A DNA stretch of 64,000 bases. Origin: DASTCZ01 sp963704455 (GTDB lineage Bacteria; Acidobacteriota; Terriglobia; Acidiferrales; UBA7541). Shown piece by piece: positions 9,818 to 19,025 of the stretch. Within the stretch, counting starts at the first letter, position 1; each line of letters starts with the position of its first letter. Below the pieces are notes generated by a model, which ran no database searches, had not been told where the DNA came from, and saw only the letters and a program-made list of their open reading frames with translations. The stretch covers positions 2,542,001 to 2,606,000 of the forward strand of contig OY969905.1 in NCBI GenBank assembly GCA_963704455.1, given 5' to 3'. The position numbers were made by a program, and so were the translations under genes.

Positions 9818-11157
9818 TTCGAGGCTCCCGTGCGCTGCTCCCAGCTTTGCGATGGCACGCCGGAATCAACGCGCTCCATGGTGATGCAATTTTCAACTGG
9901 GCAAACCAGCCAGCAGAGATTGCAGCCGACGCATTCATCTTCGTCCACGCGCGGGATCCGGATGGGCGGCGTCGAATTCAATCCGGCAATTTCATGTTTT
10001 TCGACAGGCGTGAGAGTGATGCGGCTGCGGCTGGCCTTGATGAGGTCTTCCGGCGTCTTGAATCCTTCGATGTGGATGCACTGGTGGGCGCCGTCCCAGC
10101 AGGCGATGTAGCAGAGGTCGCAGCCGATGCACTTGTCATGGTTGATGCGCGCAATGATTTTGTAATTCAGGTTCAGGTGCTTCCATTCCGTGACGTTCGG
10201 CAGGCTGCGGCCGCGGAAGTCATCAATCGTGCGGAATCCCTTTTCGTCCATCCAGTTGCTCAGGCCGTCAATCATGTCTTCGACGATCCGGAAGCCATAG
10301 TGCATAGGCGCGGTGCAGAGCTGCACGCTCTGGCAGCCGAGCAGCAAAAACTCAGCAGCGTCGCGCCAGCCGGAAATTCCGCCAATCCCGGAAACGGGCA
10401 AAGCGGATTCAGGGTCTCCGGCAATTTGCTGCACCATGTGCAGCGCGATGGGCTTCACCGCGGGGCCGCAGTAACCGCCGTGCGCGGATTTGCCGTCCAC
10501 AAATGGCCGCGGCACAAACGTGTCGAGGTCAATACCGGTGATTGAGTTGATGGTATTGATGGCGCTCAATCCATCGGCGCCGCCTTTTTTTGCCGCACGC
10601 GCGATGCGGCGAATATCGGTCACGTTCGGCGTGAGCTTTACGAGCACCGGCGTCTTCGCCACTTCCTTCACCCACTCGGTGATCATCGTGCAATATTCCG
10701 GCACCTGCCCGACGGCGCTGCCCATGCCGCGCTCGCTCATTCCGTGCGGGCATCCGAAATTGAGTTCCAGGCCGTCCGCGCCCGCGTCTTCCGACCGGCG
10801 CACGATCTCGTGCCACGCTTCGCGTTTTGAATCCACCATCAGCGACGCAATCACGGCATGATGCGGATAGCGCTTCTTCACTTCGTAGATTTCGCGAAGG
10901 TTTACATCGAGCGGACGATCCGTGATGAGCTCGATATTGTTGAGGCCCATCATTCGTACGCCGTTCAGATCCACCGAGGAATATCGCGAGGAAACGTTCA
11001 TGATCGGGTCGCCAAGAGTTTTCCAGACGGCGCCGCCCCATCCGGCGTCAAACGCGCGCATCACTTGATCCCCGCAATTCGCGGGCGGCCCCGATGCGAG
11101 CCAGAACGGGTTCGGGCAGCGGATCTTCCCCGCAAATAGAGTGGTCAGATCAGCCAT
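9811..11157 (-). CDS. preA: NAD-dependent dihydropyrimidine dehydrogenase, subunit PreA
   Basis: A flavoprotein of 448 residues that reduces uracil/thymine to the dihydro forms together with PreT. I start it at 11157 (MADLTTLFAGKIRCPNPF), which overlaps the preT stop by 8 bases; the frame continues 18 codons further up but that part lies inside preT. The N-terminal dihydroorotate-dehydrogenase-like barrel carries the active-site Cys in LNFGCPHGMSERGMG. The C-terminal domain has two [4Fe-4S] motifs, CIGCDLCYIACWDGAHQC and CVGCNLCWLVCPVENC. This matches the bacterial two-subunit enzyme, equivalent to the C-terminal half of mammalian DPYD. Confidence 0.94.
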   Translation of the reverse strand: MADLTTLFAGKIRCPNPFWLASGPPANCGDQVMRAFDAGWGGAVWKTLGDPIMNVSSRYSSVDLNGVRMMGLNNIELITDRPLDVNLREIYEVKKRYPHHAVIASLMVDSKREAWHEIVRRSEDAGADGLELNFGCPHGMSERGMGSAVGQVPEYCTMITEWVKEVAKTPVLVKLTPNVTDIRRIARAAKKGGADGLSAINTINSITGIDLDTFVPRPFVDGKSAHGGYCGPAVKPIALHMVQQIAGDPESALPVSGIGGISGWRDAAEFLLLGCQSVQLCTAPMHYGFRIVEDMIDGLSNWMDEKGFRTIDDFRGRSLPNVTEWKHLNLNYKIIARINHDKCIGCDLCYIACWDGAHQCIHIEGFKTPEDLIKASRSRITLTPVEKHEIAGLNSTPPIRIPRVDEDECVGCNLCWLVCPVENCITMERVDSGVPSQSWEQRTGASKC

Positions 11158-12451
11158 GCTGACCCTCCAGCCACTTCGCGATGCCGATGCCCGCGCGCTT
11201 CCCGTCGGCAACGGCGTCTACAACTTCGCGGCCGCCGTTCACGCAATCGCCTCCGGCGAAATATTTTGGATTGGCCGTTTGTCCCGTTTCCCGATTGATT
11301 GCCACACGGCCCTCGCGCAATTCCACGCCACGGGTGCGCGAAAGAAACTCCACAAGTTTCGTTTGCCCGATGGATGGAATCACCATCTCACACGGAATTG
11401 GAAAATTGGATCCGGGGATGGACGCGAGCTTTGCATCCACGCGCACGCATTCGATTTCCTCCACTGCATGGTTGCCGTGGATGCGCACGGGCTGCGTGTG
11501 CCAGTGGAATTCGATGCGGTCGAGCTTGGCGATTTCGTATTCGTAGTCGAAAGCGGGCATCTCGTTTTCGCCGCGCCGGTAGAGGATGTGGACCTCTTCC
11601 GCGCCGAGCCTCCGCGCCGCTGTCGCGGCGTCAATCGCGGTATTCCCCGCTCCGATCACCACAACGCGCCGGCCAACGGAGATGGACGCAGTCTTATAAT
11701 CCGCGATGAATTTAATTGCGTCCACTACTCCGCCCAGATCTTCGCCCGGAATTTTCAGTCGGTGCGTCGAACCCAGTCCCACACCCAGAAATATGGCGTC
11801 ATATTCCTTCTCAAGCGATTCCGGTTTTGCTTCCGAGCCCAATCTGAATTCGGCGCCCATTCCGCGGACCAACTCCACTTCTTTCAAGCTGTCGGCGGGC
11901 CGCAATTTGTATTCAGCGATTCCGTAAGTGTTCAAACCACCCGCGAGTGGGTTCTTGTCAATCAGCGTTACGCTGATTCCGCGGCGGCGCAACTCCGCAG
12001 CGCACGCGAGCGAGGCCGGGCCCGCGCCAATACAGGCGACGCGCCCGCGGGCGGCGCTCTTCGCCACGGGCACCGCTGGATTGTGCGAGTAGAAGTGGTC
12101 CATCGCGTGGCGCTGCAAGCGGCCAATCTCAATCGGCTGTTTGTTGTAGCGATGCATCACGCATGAGCCCTCGCACAATACATCCACGGGACAAACGCGC
12201 GAACAACTGAGTCCAAGAATGTTCGATTCGAGAATCGTTAGCGCCGAACCGCGCAAATTTCCAGTGGCAATTTTTTTGATGAAGCGAGGAACGTCAATGT
12301 GCGTGGGGCAGGCGATCGTGCAGGGCGCATCAAAACAGAAAAGGCACCTTGAAGCCTCAACCGCCGCGGCCTGTGCCGCATAAGGCGGATGGATCTCCGC
12401 GAACCGCGCCGCAAATTCATCTTTTGAAAGCGGAGGAGCGACGTCGCGCAT
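11150..12451 (-). CDS. preT: NAD-dependent dihydropyrimidine dehydrogenase, subunit PreT
   Basis: A 433-residue FAD/NAD(P)-binding iron-sulfur protein of the glutamate-synthase small-subunit family. The N-terminal Cys clusters (CLFCFDAPCTIACP and SCSRVCPVDVLCEGSC) hold Fe-S centres. Then come an FAD fold (ACIGAGPASLACAAELRRRG) and an NAD(P) fold (VVVIGAGNTAIDAATAARRLG). It passes electrons from NADH to PreA. GltD homologues share this fold, but direct coupling to preA (8-base overlap) and placement 3 bases after the amidohydrolase gene settle the call. Confidence 0.93.
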   Translation of the reverse strand: MRDVAPPLSKDEFAARFAEIHPPYAAQAAAVEASRCLFCFDAPCTIACPTHIDVPRFIKKIATGNLRGSALTILESNILGLSCSRVCPVDVLCEGSCVMHRYNKQPIEIGRLQRHAMDHFYSHNPAVPVAKSAARGRVACIGAGPASLACAAELRRRGISVTLIDKNPLAGGLNTYGIAEYKLRPADSLKEVELVRGMGAEFRLGSEAKPESLEKEYDAIFLGVGLGSTHRLKIPGEDLGGVVDAIKFIADYKTASISVGRRVVVIGAGNTAIDAATAARRLGAEEVHILYRRGENEMPAFDYEYEIAKLDRIEFHWHTQPVRIHGNHAVEEIECVRVDAKLASIPGSNFPIPCEMVIPSIGQTKLVEFLSRTRGVELREGRVAINRETGQTANPKYFAGGDCVNGGREVVDAVADGKRAGIGIAKWLEGQHG

Positions 12452-12454
12452 GGG

Positions 12455-13324
12455 TCAGGCCTTCACAAGATCGCTGTAGGCGTCCGGGCGGCGATCGCGG
12501 AAGAATTGCCAGGTCTGGCGAACCTCTTTGATTTGATCGAGGTCGAGGTCAGCGGTCAGGACTTCGTCCTTATCGCGCGAAGCCTGCGCGATGATCTGGC
12601 CGCGCGGGTTGCAAAAATAACTCTGCCCGTAAAACTCGCCAATTTCCCATGGCGGTTCAATGCCCACCCGGTTGATCGCGCCGACAAAATATCCATTCGC
12701 CACCGCATGCGCGGGCTGCTCGAGTTTCCAGAGATATTCGCTCAGTCCGGCTACGGTAGCCGAAGGGTTGTAGACAATTTCGGCGCCGTTCAAACCAAGG
12801 GCGCGCGCGCCTTCAGGAAAATGGCGGTCATAACAAATGTAAACGCCGATTTTCACGAACCCAAGATCAAAAACCGGATAGCCGAGATTCCCCGGCCTGA
12901 AATAAAACTTCTCCCAGAACCCGGGCGCAACGTGCGGGATATGGGTCTTGCGGTATTTGCCGAGGTAGTTCCCGCCGCCGTCGATCACCGCCGCGGTGTT
13001 GTAATAGACCCCTTCCTGCTCGATTTCATAGATCGGCACGACGAGCGCCATTTTGTGTTTCTTGGCAAGCTCTTGCATGCGCTTGATGGTCGGCCCGCCG
13101 GGGATTTGCTCTGTGAATTCATACCATTTGGTTTCCTGCTCGGCGCAAAAATAAGGCCCGTAGAAAATTTCCTGCAGGCAGGTGATTTGTGAGCCGGCCT
13201 GCGCGGCCTGCGCGATATAGGTCTCGTGTTTATCCATCATCGCCTGTTTCACTTTGGCGAGCGGAGCGTCCGGCGGAGCAGCGTTTGCTGCCTGAATCAA
13301 GGAAGATCGGACAATTCGGGGCAT
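12455..13324 (-). CDS. Beta-ureidopropionase-type carbon-nitrogen hydrolase
   Basis: A 289-residue nitrilase-superfamily enzyme. The catalytic triad is visible as Glu52 (CLQEIFYGPYF), Lys126 (GKYRKTHIPHV) and Cys164 (VYICYDRHFPEGAR). The sequence resembles beta-alanine synthase/N-carbamoyl-amino-acid amidohydrolase. As first gene of the operon it supplies the third catabolic step, releasing beta-alanine (or beta-aminoisobutyrate), CO2 and ammonia. The start is an ATG 8 bases after AGGGGG, and a strong promoter lies about 50-80 bases upstream. N-carbamoylputrescine amidase is the main alternative by sequence family; the operon argues against it. Confidence 0.92.
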   Translation of the reverse strand: MPRIVRSSLIQAANAAPPDAPLAKVKQAMMDKHETYIAQAAQAGSQITCLQEIFYGPYFCAEQETKWYEFTEQIPGGPTIKRMQELAKKHKMALVVPIYEIEQEGVYYNTAAVIDGGGNYLGKYRKTHIPHVAPGFWEKFYFRPGNLGYPVFDLGFVKIGVYICYDRHFPEGARALGLNGAEIVYNPSATVAGLSEYLWKLEQPAHAVANGYFVGAINRVGIEPPWEIGEFYGQSYFCNPRGQIIAQASRDKDEVLTADLDLDQIKEVRQTWQFFRDRRPDAYSDLVKA

Positions 13325-13378
13325 GGCGTTTCCCCCTGGCGATTTCTTACGGCAAGTCTACTCTACTAGAGGCGGGCA

Positions 13379-13407
13379 ATTATGTGTCTTTCGTGTGCTG
13401 TTGGCAA
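13379..13407 (-). promoter_or_regulatory. Sigma70-type promoter of the pyrimidine-catabolism operon
   Basis: On the minus strand TTGCCA (13407-13402) and CATAAT (13384-13379) are separated by exactly 17 bases, each matching the consensus at five of six positions. Transcription would start near 13372, giving a leader of about 50 bases before the ATG at 13324. I saw no obvious operator dyad beside it. Confidence 0.65.
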
Positions 13408-13502
13408 CAATTCCAGCGTGCGCGATGTGCATCGCGGCAACTGCCGTTGACAACGCTTTTCGCGCGGCCTAATATCCGCCCAATTGTTTAGAAGAGGACT
13501 AA

Positions 13503-14726
13503 TCACCGGGAGGCGGTTGTCGTCATCCCTCCTGCTTTATGGAGTGTTTTTTTTCCCGAGACCAGTTTTTCGATGACTCGTTGAAGTTGCCGAGCGTTTT
13601 CGTCCCACGTGTATTGCGCGGCGGTCACCGCGGCCGCTTTTCCCATTTGCGCGCGAAAGTTTGGATCATTCATGAATCGTGCGAGCCAACCCGAAAGTGT
13701 CTTTGAATCTTTGGGGTCCTCCAGGATCATTCCGTCCACGCCGTGATGAACGATCTCACTCACGCCCGCGGCGCGGCTCGTAATTGCGGGCAGCCCGCAG
13801 GCCATGGCCTCGGCCGGCGGCATTGAATATGTATCCTCGATGGAAGGCCCGGCGTAAACATCCGCCGCTGCGTAATAGAACTCGACATCATGCCGCATAG
13901 GCAAAAGCTTCACCTGTTCGGTGAGCCTAAGCATGCGGATCAATTCCTGATAGGAAACCGGGGAATCATCGCCTACGATTAACAAACGGATTTTGGGATT
14001 GGCTATTTTCCCGACCGCTTCGAGAAGGCACGTAAATCCTTTCTTCTTCAAGTCATTGCCAATCAGGAGAATCGCAAATTCATCATCGGCAAGTTTCAAC
14101 GCGGCGCGCGATGCGGGACGGAGCACAAGCCGGCGGGCGGGCGCAAATCGCGCGGTATCGAGGCCGTGATAGATGACGGTCAAATCCTCGCGCCGCCCAT
14201 AAAGTTCCTTGGTCTCGCGCGCGGTCTTTTCGGAGACGGTGACAAGCTCGACGTTTTCGTCGCTGTAAACCCTGCTCTCCAGGAGTCCGAGGAATTTGTA
14301 ATAGATCCTGCGATGAATCAGCACCGGCCATGAAAGCACGGGGTTTTTCCGCAAGCTGAGTTCGCTTCGCATCTGCAGACGAAAACTCTCGAACAGCATG
14401 TGTACGCCAATCAGATCGGCGTCCAGGCAATTTATTCCGGGGGAGTAAATTAGATCGGGGCGGAGGCGGCGCCACCACCGGTGGAAGCGGTTGGCGAAGA
14501 GCCACCAGATATAGCTAAACAAGTGCGGGCCGGGAGGAATCCAAATGCGATGCCAGGTGATTCGCGAAAGGTCCAGGTCTTCGACACGGGAACTGTAAAG
14601 GTGAATCTCATAATTTTTTGCGAGACGCTCGATTTGTTCGGCGATGCACCGCTCCGTCCCATGGCGTTTATCAATGAACGGCGAAATGACCGCAATGCGG
14701 GGCCTATCCGGCGTGGGCGTGGGCAT
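13503..14726 (-). CDS. Family 4-type glycosyltransferase
   Basis: A 407-residue cytosolic GT-B enzyme. The C-terminal nucleotide-sugar domain has LLIGNDLKKKGFTCLLEAV, LLIVGDD, and the EX7E-like motif around PSIEDTYSMPPAEAMACGLP. The N-terminal acceptor domain starts IAVISPFIDKRHGTERC, similar to lipopolysaccharide glucosyltransferase I/WaaG-type enzymes. It is the last gene of the EPS locus in transcription order and overlaps the upstream polymerase gene by 23 bases. It would add one sugar to a lipid-linked repeat unit; donor and acceptor are unknown. Confidence 0.88.
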   Translation of the reverse strand: MPTPTPDRPRIAVISPFIDKRHGTERCIAEQIERLAKNYEIHLYSSRVEDLDLSRITWHRIWIPPGPHLFSYIWWLFANRFHRWWRRLRPDLIYSPGINCLDADLIGVHMLFESFRLQMRSELSLRKNPVLSWPVLIHRRIYYKFLGLLESRVYSDENVELVTVSEKTARETKELYGRREDLTVIYHGLDTARFAPARRLVLRPASRAALKLADDEFAILLIGNDLKKKGFTCLLEAVGKIANPKIRLLIVGDDSPVSYQELIRMLRLTEQVKLLPMRHDVEFYYAAADVYAGPSIEDTYSMPPAEAMACGLPAITSRAAGVSEIVHHGVDGMILEDPKDSKTLSGWLARFMNDPNFRAQMGKAAAVTAAQYTWDENARQLQRVIEKLVSGKKTLHKAGGMTTTASR

Positions 14727-16269
14727 CGCGGGCGGCGGCAGCCTGCTGCTCAGATAGCAGGCCGGGAAGGCGGAACAACATTCCGAGCGTTAACCAAAGG
14801 TAGGCATTGGTGAGGTAATTCTGATAGGCACCCATCCCGTAAAAGGTGAAGGGCCCCAACAACATGAACGCGTACCAGAAAATGGCGAAGCCAATTGGGA
14901 AAAGAGCAGTCTGTTTAAGTTTTCGGACGACTCTCCATGCGGCGATCAACACGGCGATCGTCCAAGCCGTCCAGACAATCGGGCCGATGACTCCGAATTC
15001 AAGGACGAGTACGCCGTACCCACTTTCCGTGCCTATGCGCAGAGTGGGAACACCGATCAATTTTTCGACATATTGAGACCCAAGAGAGGCGACACCTATG
15101 CCATTGCCGATTTGCCAATTCGGCTGGGAAAAAATGGATTCAAAATTATCTAATGGATACTCCCAGCCACGAAACCTCAACTCAGAAGTCTCGCTCGTAG
15201 GTGAAAGCGTTTCCGAATAGAGCGCCCAGCGGGCGTGGACGTCCTCAGGAAAAAAAGTAATAGCGATAATGATAGCAATGCCTGCAAAGGTAGCAGTCAA
15301 TCGTATTGCTTTACCCAAACGAAAGGCTTGGCGCTGACGCCAGGGAGCTCCCCAGAGAACGGCAAGACTCATCACGGCACCATCCACAATCAAATAGACA
15401 AATGGACCGCGGGAGCCGCTCATGACGGTAGCCAGTGCAATGACACCGAGGGCAATGAATACGAGCGGGCGGCCTCGCCGGGTTCGCATTACGAGATAGC
15501 CCGCGGTGCCGAAGGCCAGAATGAACACTAGGAGGAGGAACAATCCAAAGCGGCCATCACTGACGAAAACGGAATTGGGACGGCTAAGTAGTATATGGGA
15601 CTGGGGGGTTTCGCGGGAGTCATGTGATAACAGGTATAGCTCCGACGCCATGTCAGTCGGGTTCATGAAATCCTGTCCCACGAAGGATTGGACAACTCCC
15701 AAACCTGCCACAATCACCGCAATCCACATATTCAGTTTCAATACTTTTTGGAGGTCCGCCTCATCCCGAAGGATCGCGTACCCCGCAAAGAGCAAGGGCA
15801 CATAAAAGAAATAAGTCTTCATGCCAAAGATGCCGTAATAAATGCTGGGGGAATTGGGGTTGAACATCTGGATGGCCCCCAACCAGAAGAAAACGCCCAA
15901 CCAAAAAAGAAAGGGCGGCCTGAAGGTGAGAAGTTTTTTCCTGCGGTAGGCGACGAACATCGCGACGTAGGTGAACCCAATGATCACATCTTTCGCAAAG
16001 AAAATGAAAAGGCTATTGCCGGCATACTTGCGAATCGAATCCTCGAAGATCAGCCAGATGAGAAAAAGAAAAACCCCCATGCGCCAATCCTTCAGAATCG
16101 TGTTCATCACCACAAATCCGACGGCGGCGGCAAGGGTTAAGATCAGATAGACAGATGCGCCCTGGGTTACCCACCCGGAAAGCTGCCAAATGAGGGCAAA
16201 GAACCCAAGCATAATCGCAAGGAGCTTGAGGGTTCTCCCCTGCATGAAGCTGGATCGCAGGCTTAGCAT
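14704..16269 (-). CDS. O-antigen polymerase/ligase-like membrane protein
   Basis: A 521-residue protein with about 11-12 hydrophobic segments and a large central loop, the layout of Wzy/WaaL. Arg-rich loop residues and SEMSGSRGPF-like chemistry appear in VMSGSRGPFVYLIVDG, and the loop around TSETSELRFRGWEYPLDNF resembles the periplasmic loop of O-antigen ligase-domain proteins. Polymerase versus ligase cannot be decided from sequence. A second protein of this class is encoded at 36717, so the two may divide these tasks. The gene lies downstream of the repeat-bearing intergenic region 16270-16747. Confidence 0.8.
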   Translation of the reverse strand: MLSLRSSFMQGRTLKLLAIMLGFFALIWQLSGWVTQGASVYLILTLAAAVGFVVMNTILKDWRMGVFLFLIWLIFEDSIRKYAGNSLFIFFAKDVIIGFTYVAMFVAYRRKKLLTFRPPFLFWLGVFFWLGAIQMFNPNSPSIYYGIFGMKTYFFYVPLLFAGYAILRDEADLQKVLKLNMWIAVIVAGLGVVQSFVGQDFMNPTDMASELYLLSHDSRETPQSHILLSRPNSVFVSDGRFGLFLLLVFILAFGTAGYLVMRTRRGRPLVFIALGVIALATVMSGSRGPFVYLIVDGAVMSLAVLWGAPWRQRQAFRLGKAIRLTATFAGIAIIIAITFFPEDVHARWALYSETLSPTSETSELRFRGWEYPLDNFESIFSQPNWQIGNGIGVASLGSQYVEKLIGVPTLRIGTESGYGVLVLEFGVIGPIVWTAWTIAVLIAAWRVVRKLKQTALFPIGFAIFWYAFMLLGPFTFYGMGAYQNYLTNAYLWLTLGMLFRLPGLLSEQQAAAARDAHAHAG

Positions 16270-16747
16270 TTGGCGGCTTTTCTCATTTGTGACGAAGGAA
16301 CCACACTGCTAGACGCAATTGTACTGAAGCAGCTTTTTCCCCCTCGCGAATGAATTCTCTCACGAACGATGCCCCGTGAATCGTGGTGTTGCGTACTCGT
16401 CATAACCCATCACTCTCCCCCCCACCCCCCACGCTTTTTGTAAGAGTGTGATTCTAAAGGACTTGCGGCAGAGAGATGCGGTAAGAGTAGGACTCTAAAG
16501 GACTTACGAGTATTCTCATTTAGTATACTAAGCATAGTGTTTTCAGCGACTTACGGATTCGCTCGAAATCGGCTTGTAAGAGTGTGATTCTAAAGGACTT
16601 AAAGTCTTTTGTTATCATACTCTTACGAGGAATCCTCAACACAAGCGCTTTTCACTTTCGGCAGGGGCGAAAATTCCCGTTTTGGAACTGAATTCGAAAC
16701 GGTTGTCGCAATCTGCACTTCTATATACCATAAAGTTACAATGACTG
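16270..16747. other. Intergenic region inside the EPS locus carrying short direct repeats
   Basis: No coding region is credible in these 478 bases, the longest gap in the locus. It holds a C-rich stretch (about 16412-16430), three copies of a 25-base repeat, and AT-rich sequence (16510-16540 and 16595-16630). It would separate the membrane-protein gene ending at 16748 from the polymerase gene starting at 16269, so it probably carries a promoter for the last two genes, although I cannot pick a convincing one. Confidence 0.55.
16440..16600. repeat. Three irregularly spaced 25-base repeats (GTAAGAGT..GA.TCTAAAGGACTT)
   Basis: Copies lie at 16440-16464, 16481-16505 and 16576-16600. Copies 1 and 3 are identical over 25 bases; copy 2 differs at 2 positions. 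Copy 2 also contains the dyad AGAGT-AGG-ACTCT and is bounded by GTAAG/CTTAC. A half-copy in inverted orientation (ACTCTTAC) sits at 16619-16626. Starts are 41 and 95 bases apart. Repeated regulator-binding sites are the simplest reading. Confidence 0.7.
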
Positions 16748-18196
16748 TCAAGCGGAAAGTGGATGTGGAGGGATTGGGAGGCTCTCTTTCCGCGGCGAGG
16801 ACCGGCCGGAAAGATAGAGGAGATAGATTCCCAGCAAGCACATTACGGCGGCAATCACGATTCCAAGCGACCTCGGAAGGTGCGCCACGGGCAGGACCCA
16901 CCACCAAACGGCGACGATTTGCAGCGCCCGTGAGGTCTCAATGGATTGGCTGGGTGCTCCACGAAGATTGAATAACTCCACGACGTCATGATGAGTGGCG
17001 TCTTGATATTCATGTATGGCGGCAGGCCAGGCTTGAAGGAGCGCGCCTTTCGTGGGCGACCAAGTCTGTTGAAATCCAGAGACGCCCTGCTCCAATGCTT
17101 CCGCATTGTACCGTTCCGAGAATGAAATCAGGGTCGGTGCATTGATCAAAAAGCCGAGTATGGCCAAACCAATCAGCGCCTTTCGCCACTTTGACTCGAG
17201 CAGCGCTGCAAGTGTGACCAGGGCGGGAATCGTGGGAAGCAAGAAACGCGGCCCCCAGGTCCATCCTCCTCCCCACCCCAGCCAAAACGAGTGGAGCATC
17301 AGGAATCCCGCGAATATGGTTACAAGCAGAAGAGCATCGAGGCGGCGGGCCTTCTTGAATCCTACGATGGCAAGAACGACGCATGGACAATACCAAATGA
17401 TTCCGTGCCCCGGACTTATGAGCAACCCAAAGAACGCCGCAGGGACCACGGATGGAGAGAAAGCCCAAGGCTGGCCGAAAGTGAGCGGGTTACCAAACCG
17501 GGCGAAATTATATATGCAGTAGATGAGCAGCCCCATCGCGCCTCCCAAACCGGGAAGCAGGCTCTGCCATAGTGGTCGCCGCTTAGCGAGAAGGTAGGCT
17601 GAGAGGACGGGGCCGACGATGATCCCGGTGGGCTTAGCCAGAACGGCGAGCATGGACAAGATGGCGGATCGATTGTCGAATTTCAGAACGAGGTAGATGC
17701 TCGCGGCGGTCAAGAGTGCTAAGAGAGGCTCGGCGAAAAAAGTTCGAGCGTAAGCGAGCGCAATCGTACCGAATGCGTATGACAATGCCGCTATCCATGC
17801 GCCCTGCTCGTCTCCGCCGAGCTGGAGAACAATGAGCGCGACGAGAGGAACGGCGGCGGCGGTGCAAAGGCAATCAAGTATGGTGGCAAGAAAAGCCTCG
17901 ACGTAATGTTCCGGCAGATGAGCATGATGTGCGACAACCCTGCCTGCAGCGACGAATGGGACAGCGAGGAAAGATTGCAGCGGATACCATCTTGAGTATT
18001 GCTGGCCGTCGCGGCCGGTCATACCCATGCCCGGAAGAACAGTCGTGTTGTGATGAGTGATCAGGGAGTCCGCGACCTGAAGCATTTCATTTCCGTCAAT
18101 GGAATAGATGCCGGGGGGGAGAAAAGCCAGGTAGATGAGGAATGTTCCCAGGAATAGAAACAAGGAGCGGTGGGGCGTAGAGATTCCCTTAATCAT
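16748..18196 (-). CDS. GT-C membrane glycosyltransferase-like protein (GT39/GT83 type)
   Basis: A 482-residue protein with about 11 hydrophobic segments. The start is the ATG at 18196, which overlaps the previous stop as ATGATTAA; the longer frame upstream lies inside the FkbM gene. The first extracytoplasmic loop carries SIDGNEMLQVADSL, matching the acidic DE/DGNE motif near the N-terminus of ArnT/PMT-like enzymes, and the second loop has QYSRWYPLQSF. Such enzymes move a sugar from a polyprenyl-phosphate donor outside the inner membrane. The polyprenyl-sugar synthase encoded at 31276 could supply that donor. Confidence 0.78.
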   Translation of the reverse strand: MIKGISTPHRSLFLFLGTFLIYLAFLPPGIYSIDGNEMLQVADSLITHHNTTVLPGMGMTGRDGQQYSRWYPLQSFLAVPFVAAGRVVAHHAHLPEHYVEAFLATILDCLCTAAAVPLVALIVLQLGGDEQGAWIAALSYAFGTIALAYARTFFAEPLLALLTAASIYLVLKFDNRSAILSMLAVLAKPTGIIVGPVLSAYLLAKRRPLWQSLLPGLGGAMGLLIYCIYNFARFGNPLTFGQPWAFSPSVVPAAFFGLLISPGHGIIWYCPCVVLAIVGFKKARRLDALLLVTIFAGFLMLHSFWLGWGGGWTWGPRFLLPTIPALVTLAALLESKWRKALIGLAILGFLINAPTLISFSERYNAEALEQGVSGFQQTWSPTKGALLQAWPAAIHEYQDATHHDVVELFNLRGAPSQSIETSRALQIVAVWWWVLPVAHLPRSLGIVIAAVMCLLGIYLLYLSGRSSPRKESLPIPPHPLSA

Positions 18197-19025
18197 GCTC
18201 GCCCATGAACTCATTGAGGAGGGTTCGAGTGGATGTGAGCCGGATAATCGGAGCGGCGAACTCGTCCTGGTCATTGAAGCTGATCTGATGTGTGCCCCAT
18301 GCCGAGAGGAGGCCGAGGAGTTCTTGCACGGGATAGGCCTGCGGGTGAACTTCCATGGCAAAGGAATCTGTTGTAGAGATGTGCGCCGGTGAAAGCGAGC
18401 GAAGAATGGCGAGTTCCGAGCCTTCCACGTCCATCTTGCAAAGGCGAACGCGAGAGAGCGAGAAGAGATCAAACACCTCGGATAGCGTATGGCAAGGGAC
18501 GCTTACGGTGCGAGCCAAATGCATACCGGTTTTTTCAGAAAATCCAGGAACGATGGTGCTCATAGCTCCGCCAAGTTCTTTGGAGACGAGCAGGTCGGCG
18601 GATCCAGCATGGTCGCTGATGGCCCAGGGTTTTGCGACCACGCTTTCTGAAAAGCCATTGAGTTCGACATTGGAGAGAAGGCGCTCAAAGCTCTCCGGAT
18701 CAGGTTCAAAAGCATAAACGCGAGCACCGAGATGTGCGGCAAGGCAGGCGAAGAATCCCTGATTGGCGCCTATATCGAGGACGACATCGCCGCGGCGAAT
18801 TGGAATGTGTGGGACGGCGTACTCACGTTTGTACCAAACGCCCACAAATAAGTTGTAGGAAGCAACCTTTGTGCGGCACCGGATTCCTGTTTCTCTGTCA
18901 ACGATCAACATTTCGTCTTCCGGTTTGCCAAAAAAACGTTTCCGAAACACGTGACCCGGGTTGGAATATCTCCGTGCGAATTCCAGTGCGCTTGTCAGTC
19001 GGGGAATTGCGGAGTTTTTTTTCAT
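18189..19025 (-). CDS. FkbM-family methyltransferase
   Basis: A 278-residue SAM-dependent O-methyltransferase. Motif I is DVVLDIGANQGFFACLAA, followed by ARVYAFEPDPESFERL and VRLCKMDVEGSELAIL, the usual FkbM signatures. It would methylate a sugar hydroxyl of the repeat unit. Its start overlaps the stop of the neighbouring FkbM gene by 4 bases (ATGA), and its own stop overlaps the next start by 8 bases. It is one of three FkbM paralogues in the locus. Confidence 0.9.
   Translation of the reverse strand: MKKNSAIPRLTSALEFARRYSNPGHVFRKRFFGKPEDEMLIVDRETGIRCRTKVASYNLFVGVWYKREYAVPHIPIRRGDVVLDIGANQGFFACLAAHLGARVYAFEPDPESFERLLSNVELNGFSESVVAKPWAISDHAGSADLLVSKELGGAMSTIVPGFSEKTGMHLARTVSVPCHTLSEVFDLFSLSRVRLCKMDVEGSELAILRSLSPAHISTTDSFAMEVHPQAYPVQELLGLLSAWGTHQISFNDQDEFAAPIIRLTSTRTLLNEFMGEHD

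Noticed and set aside
16440..16600. Possible CRISPR array
   Set aside because: Only three copies with spacings of 41 and 95 bases, and no cas gene nearby.
18196..18472. N-terminal extension of the GT-C protein
   Set aside because: It would lie inside the FkbM methyltransferase gene and has no membrane-protein character; the ATG at 18196 fits the overlap pattern.
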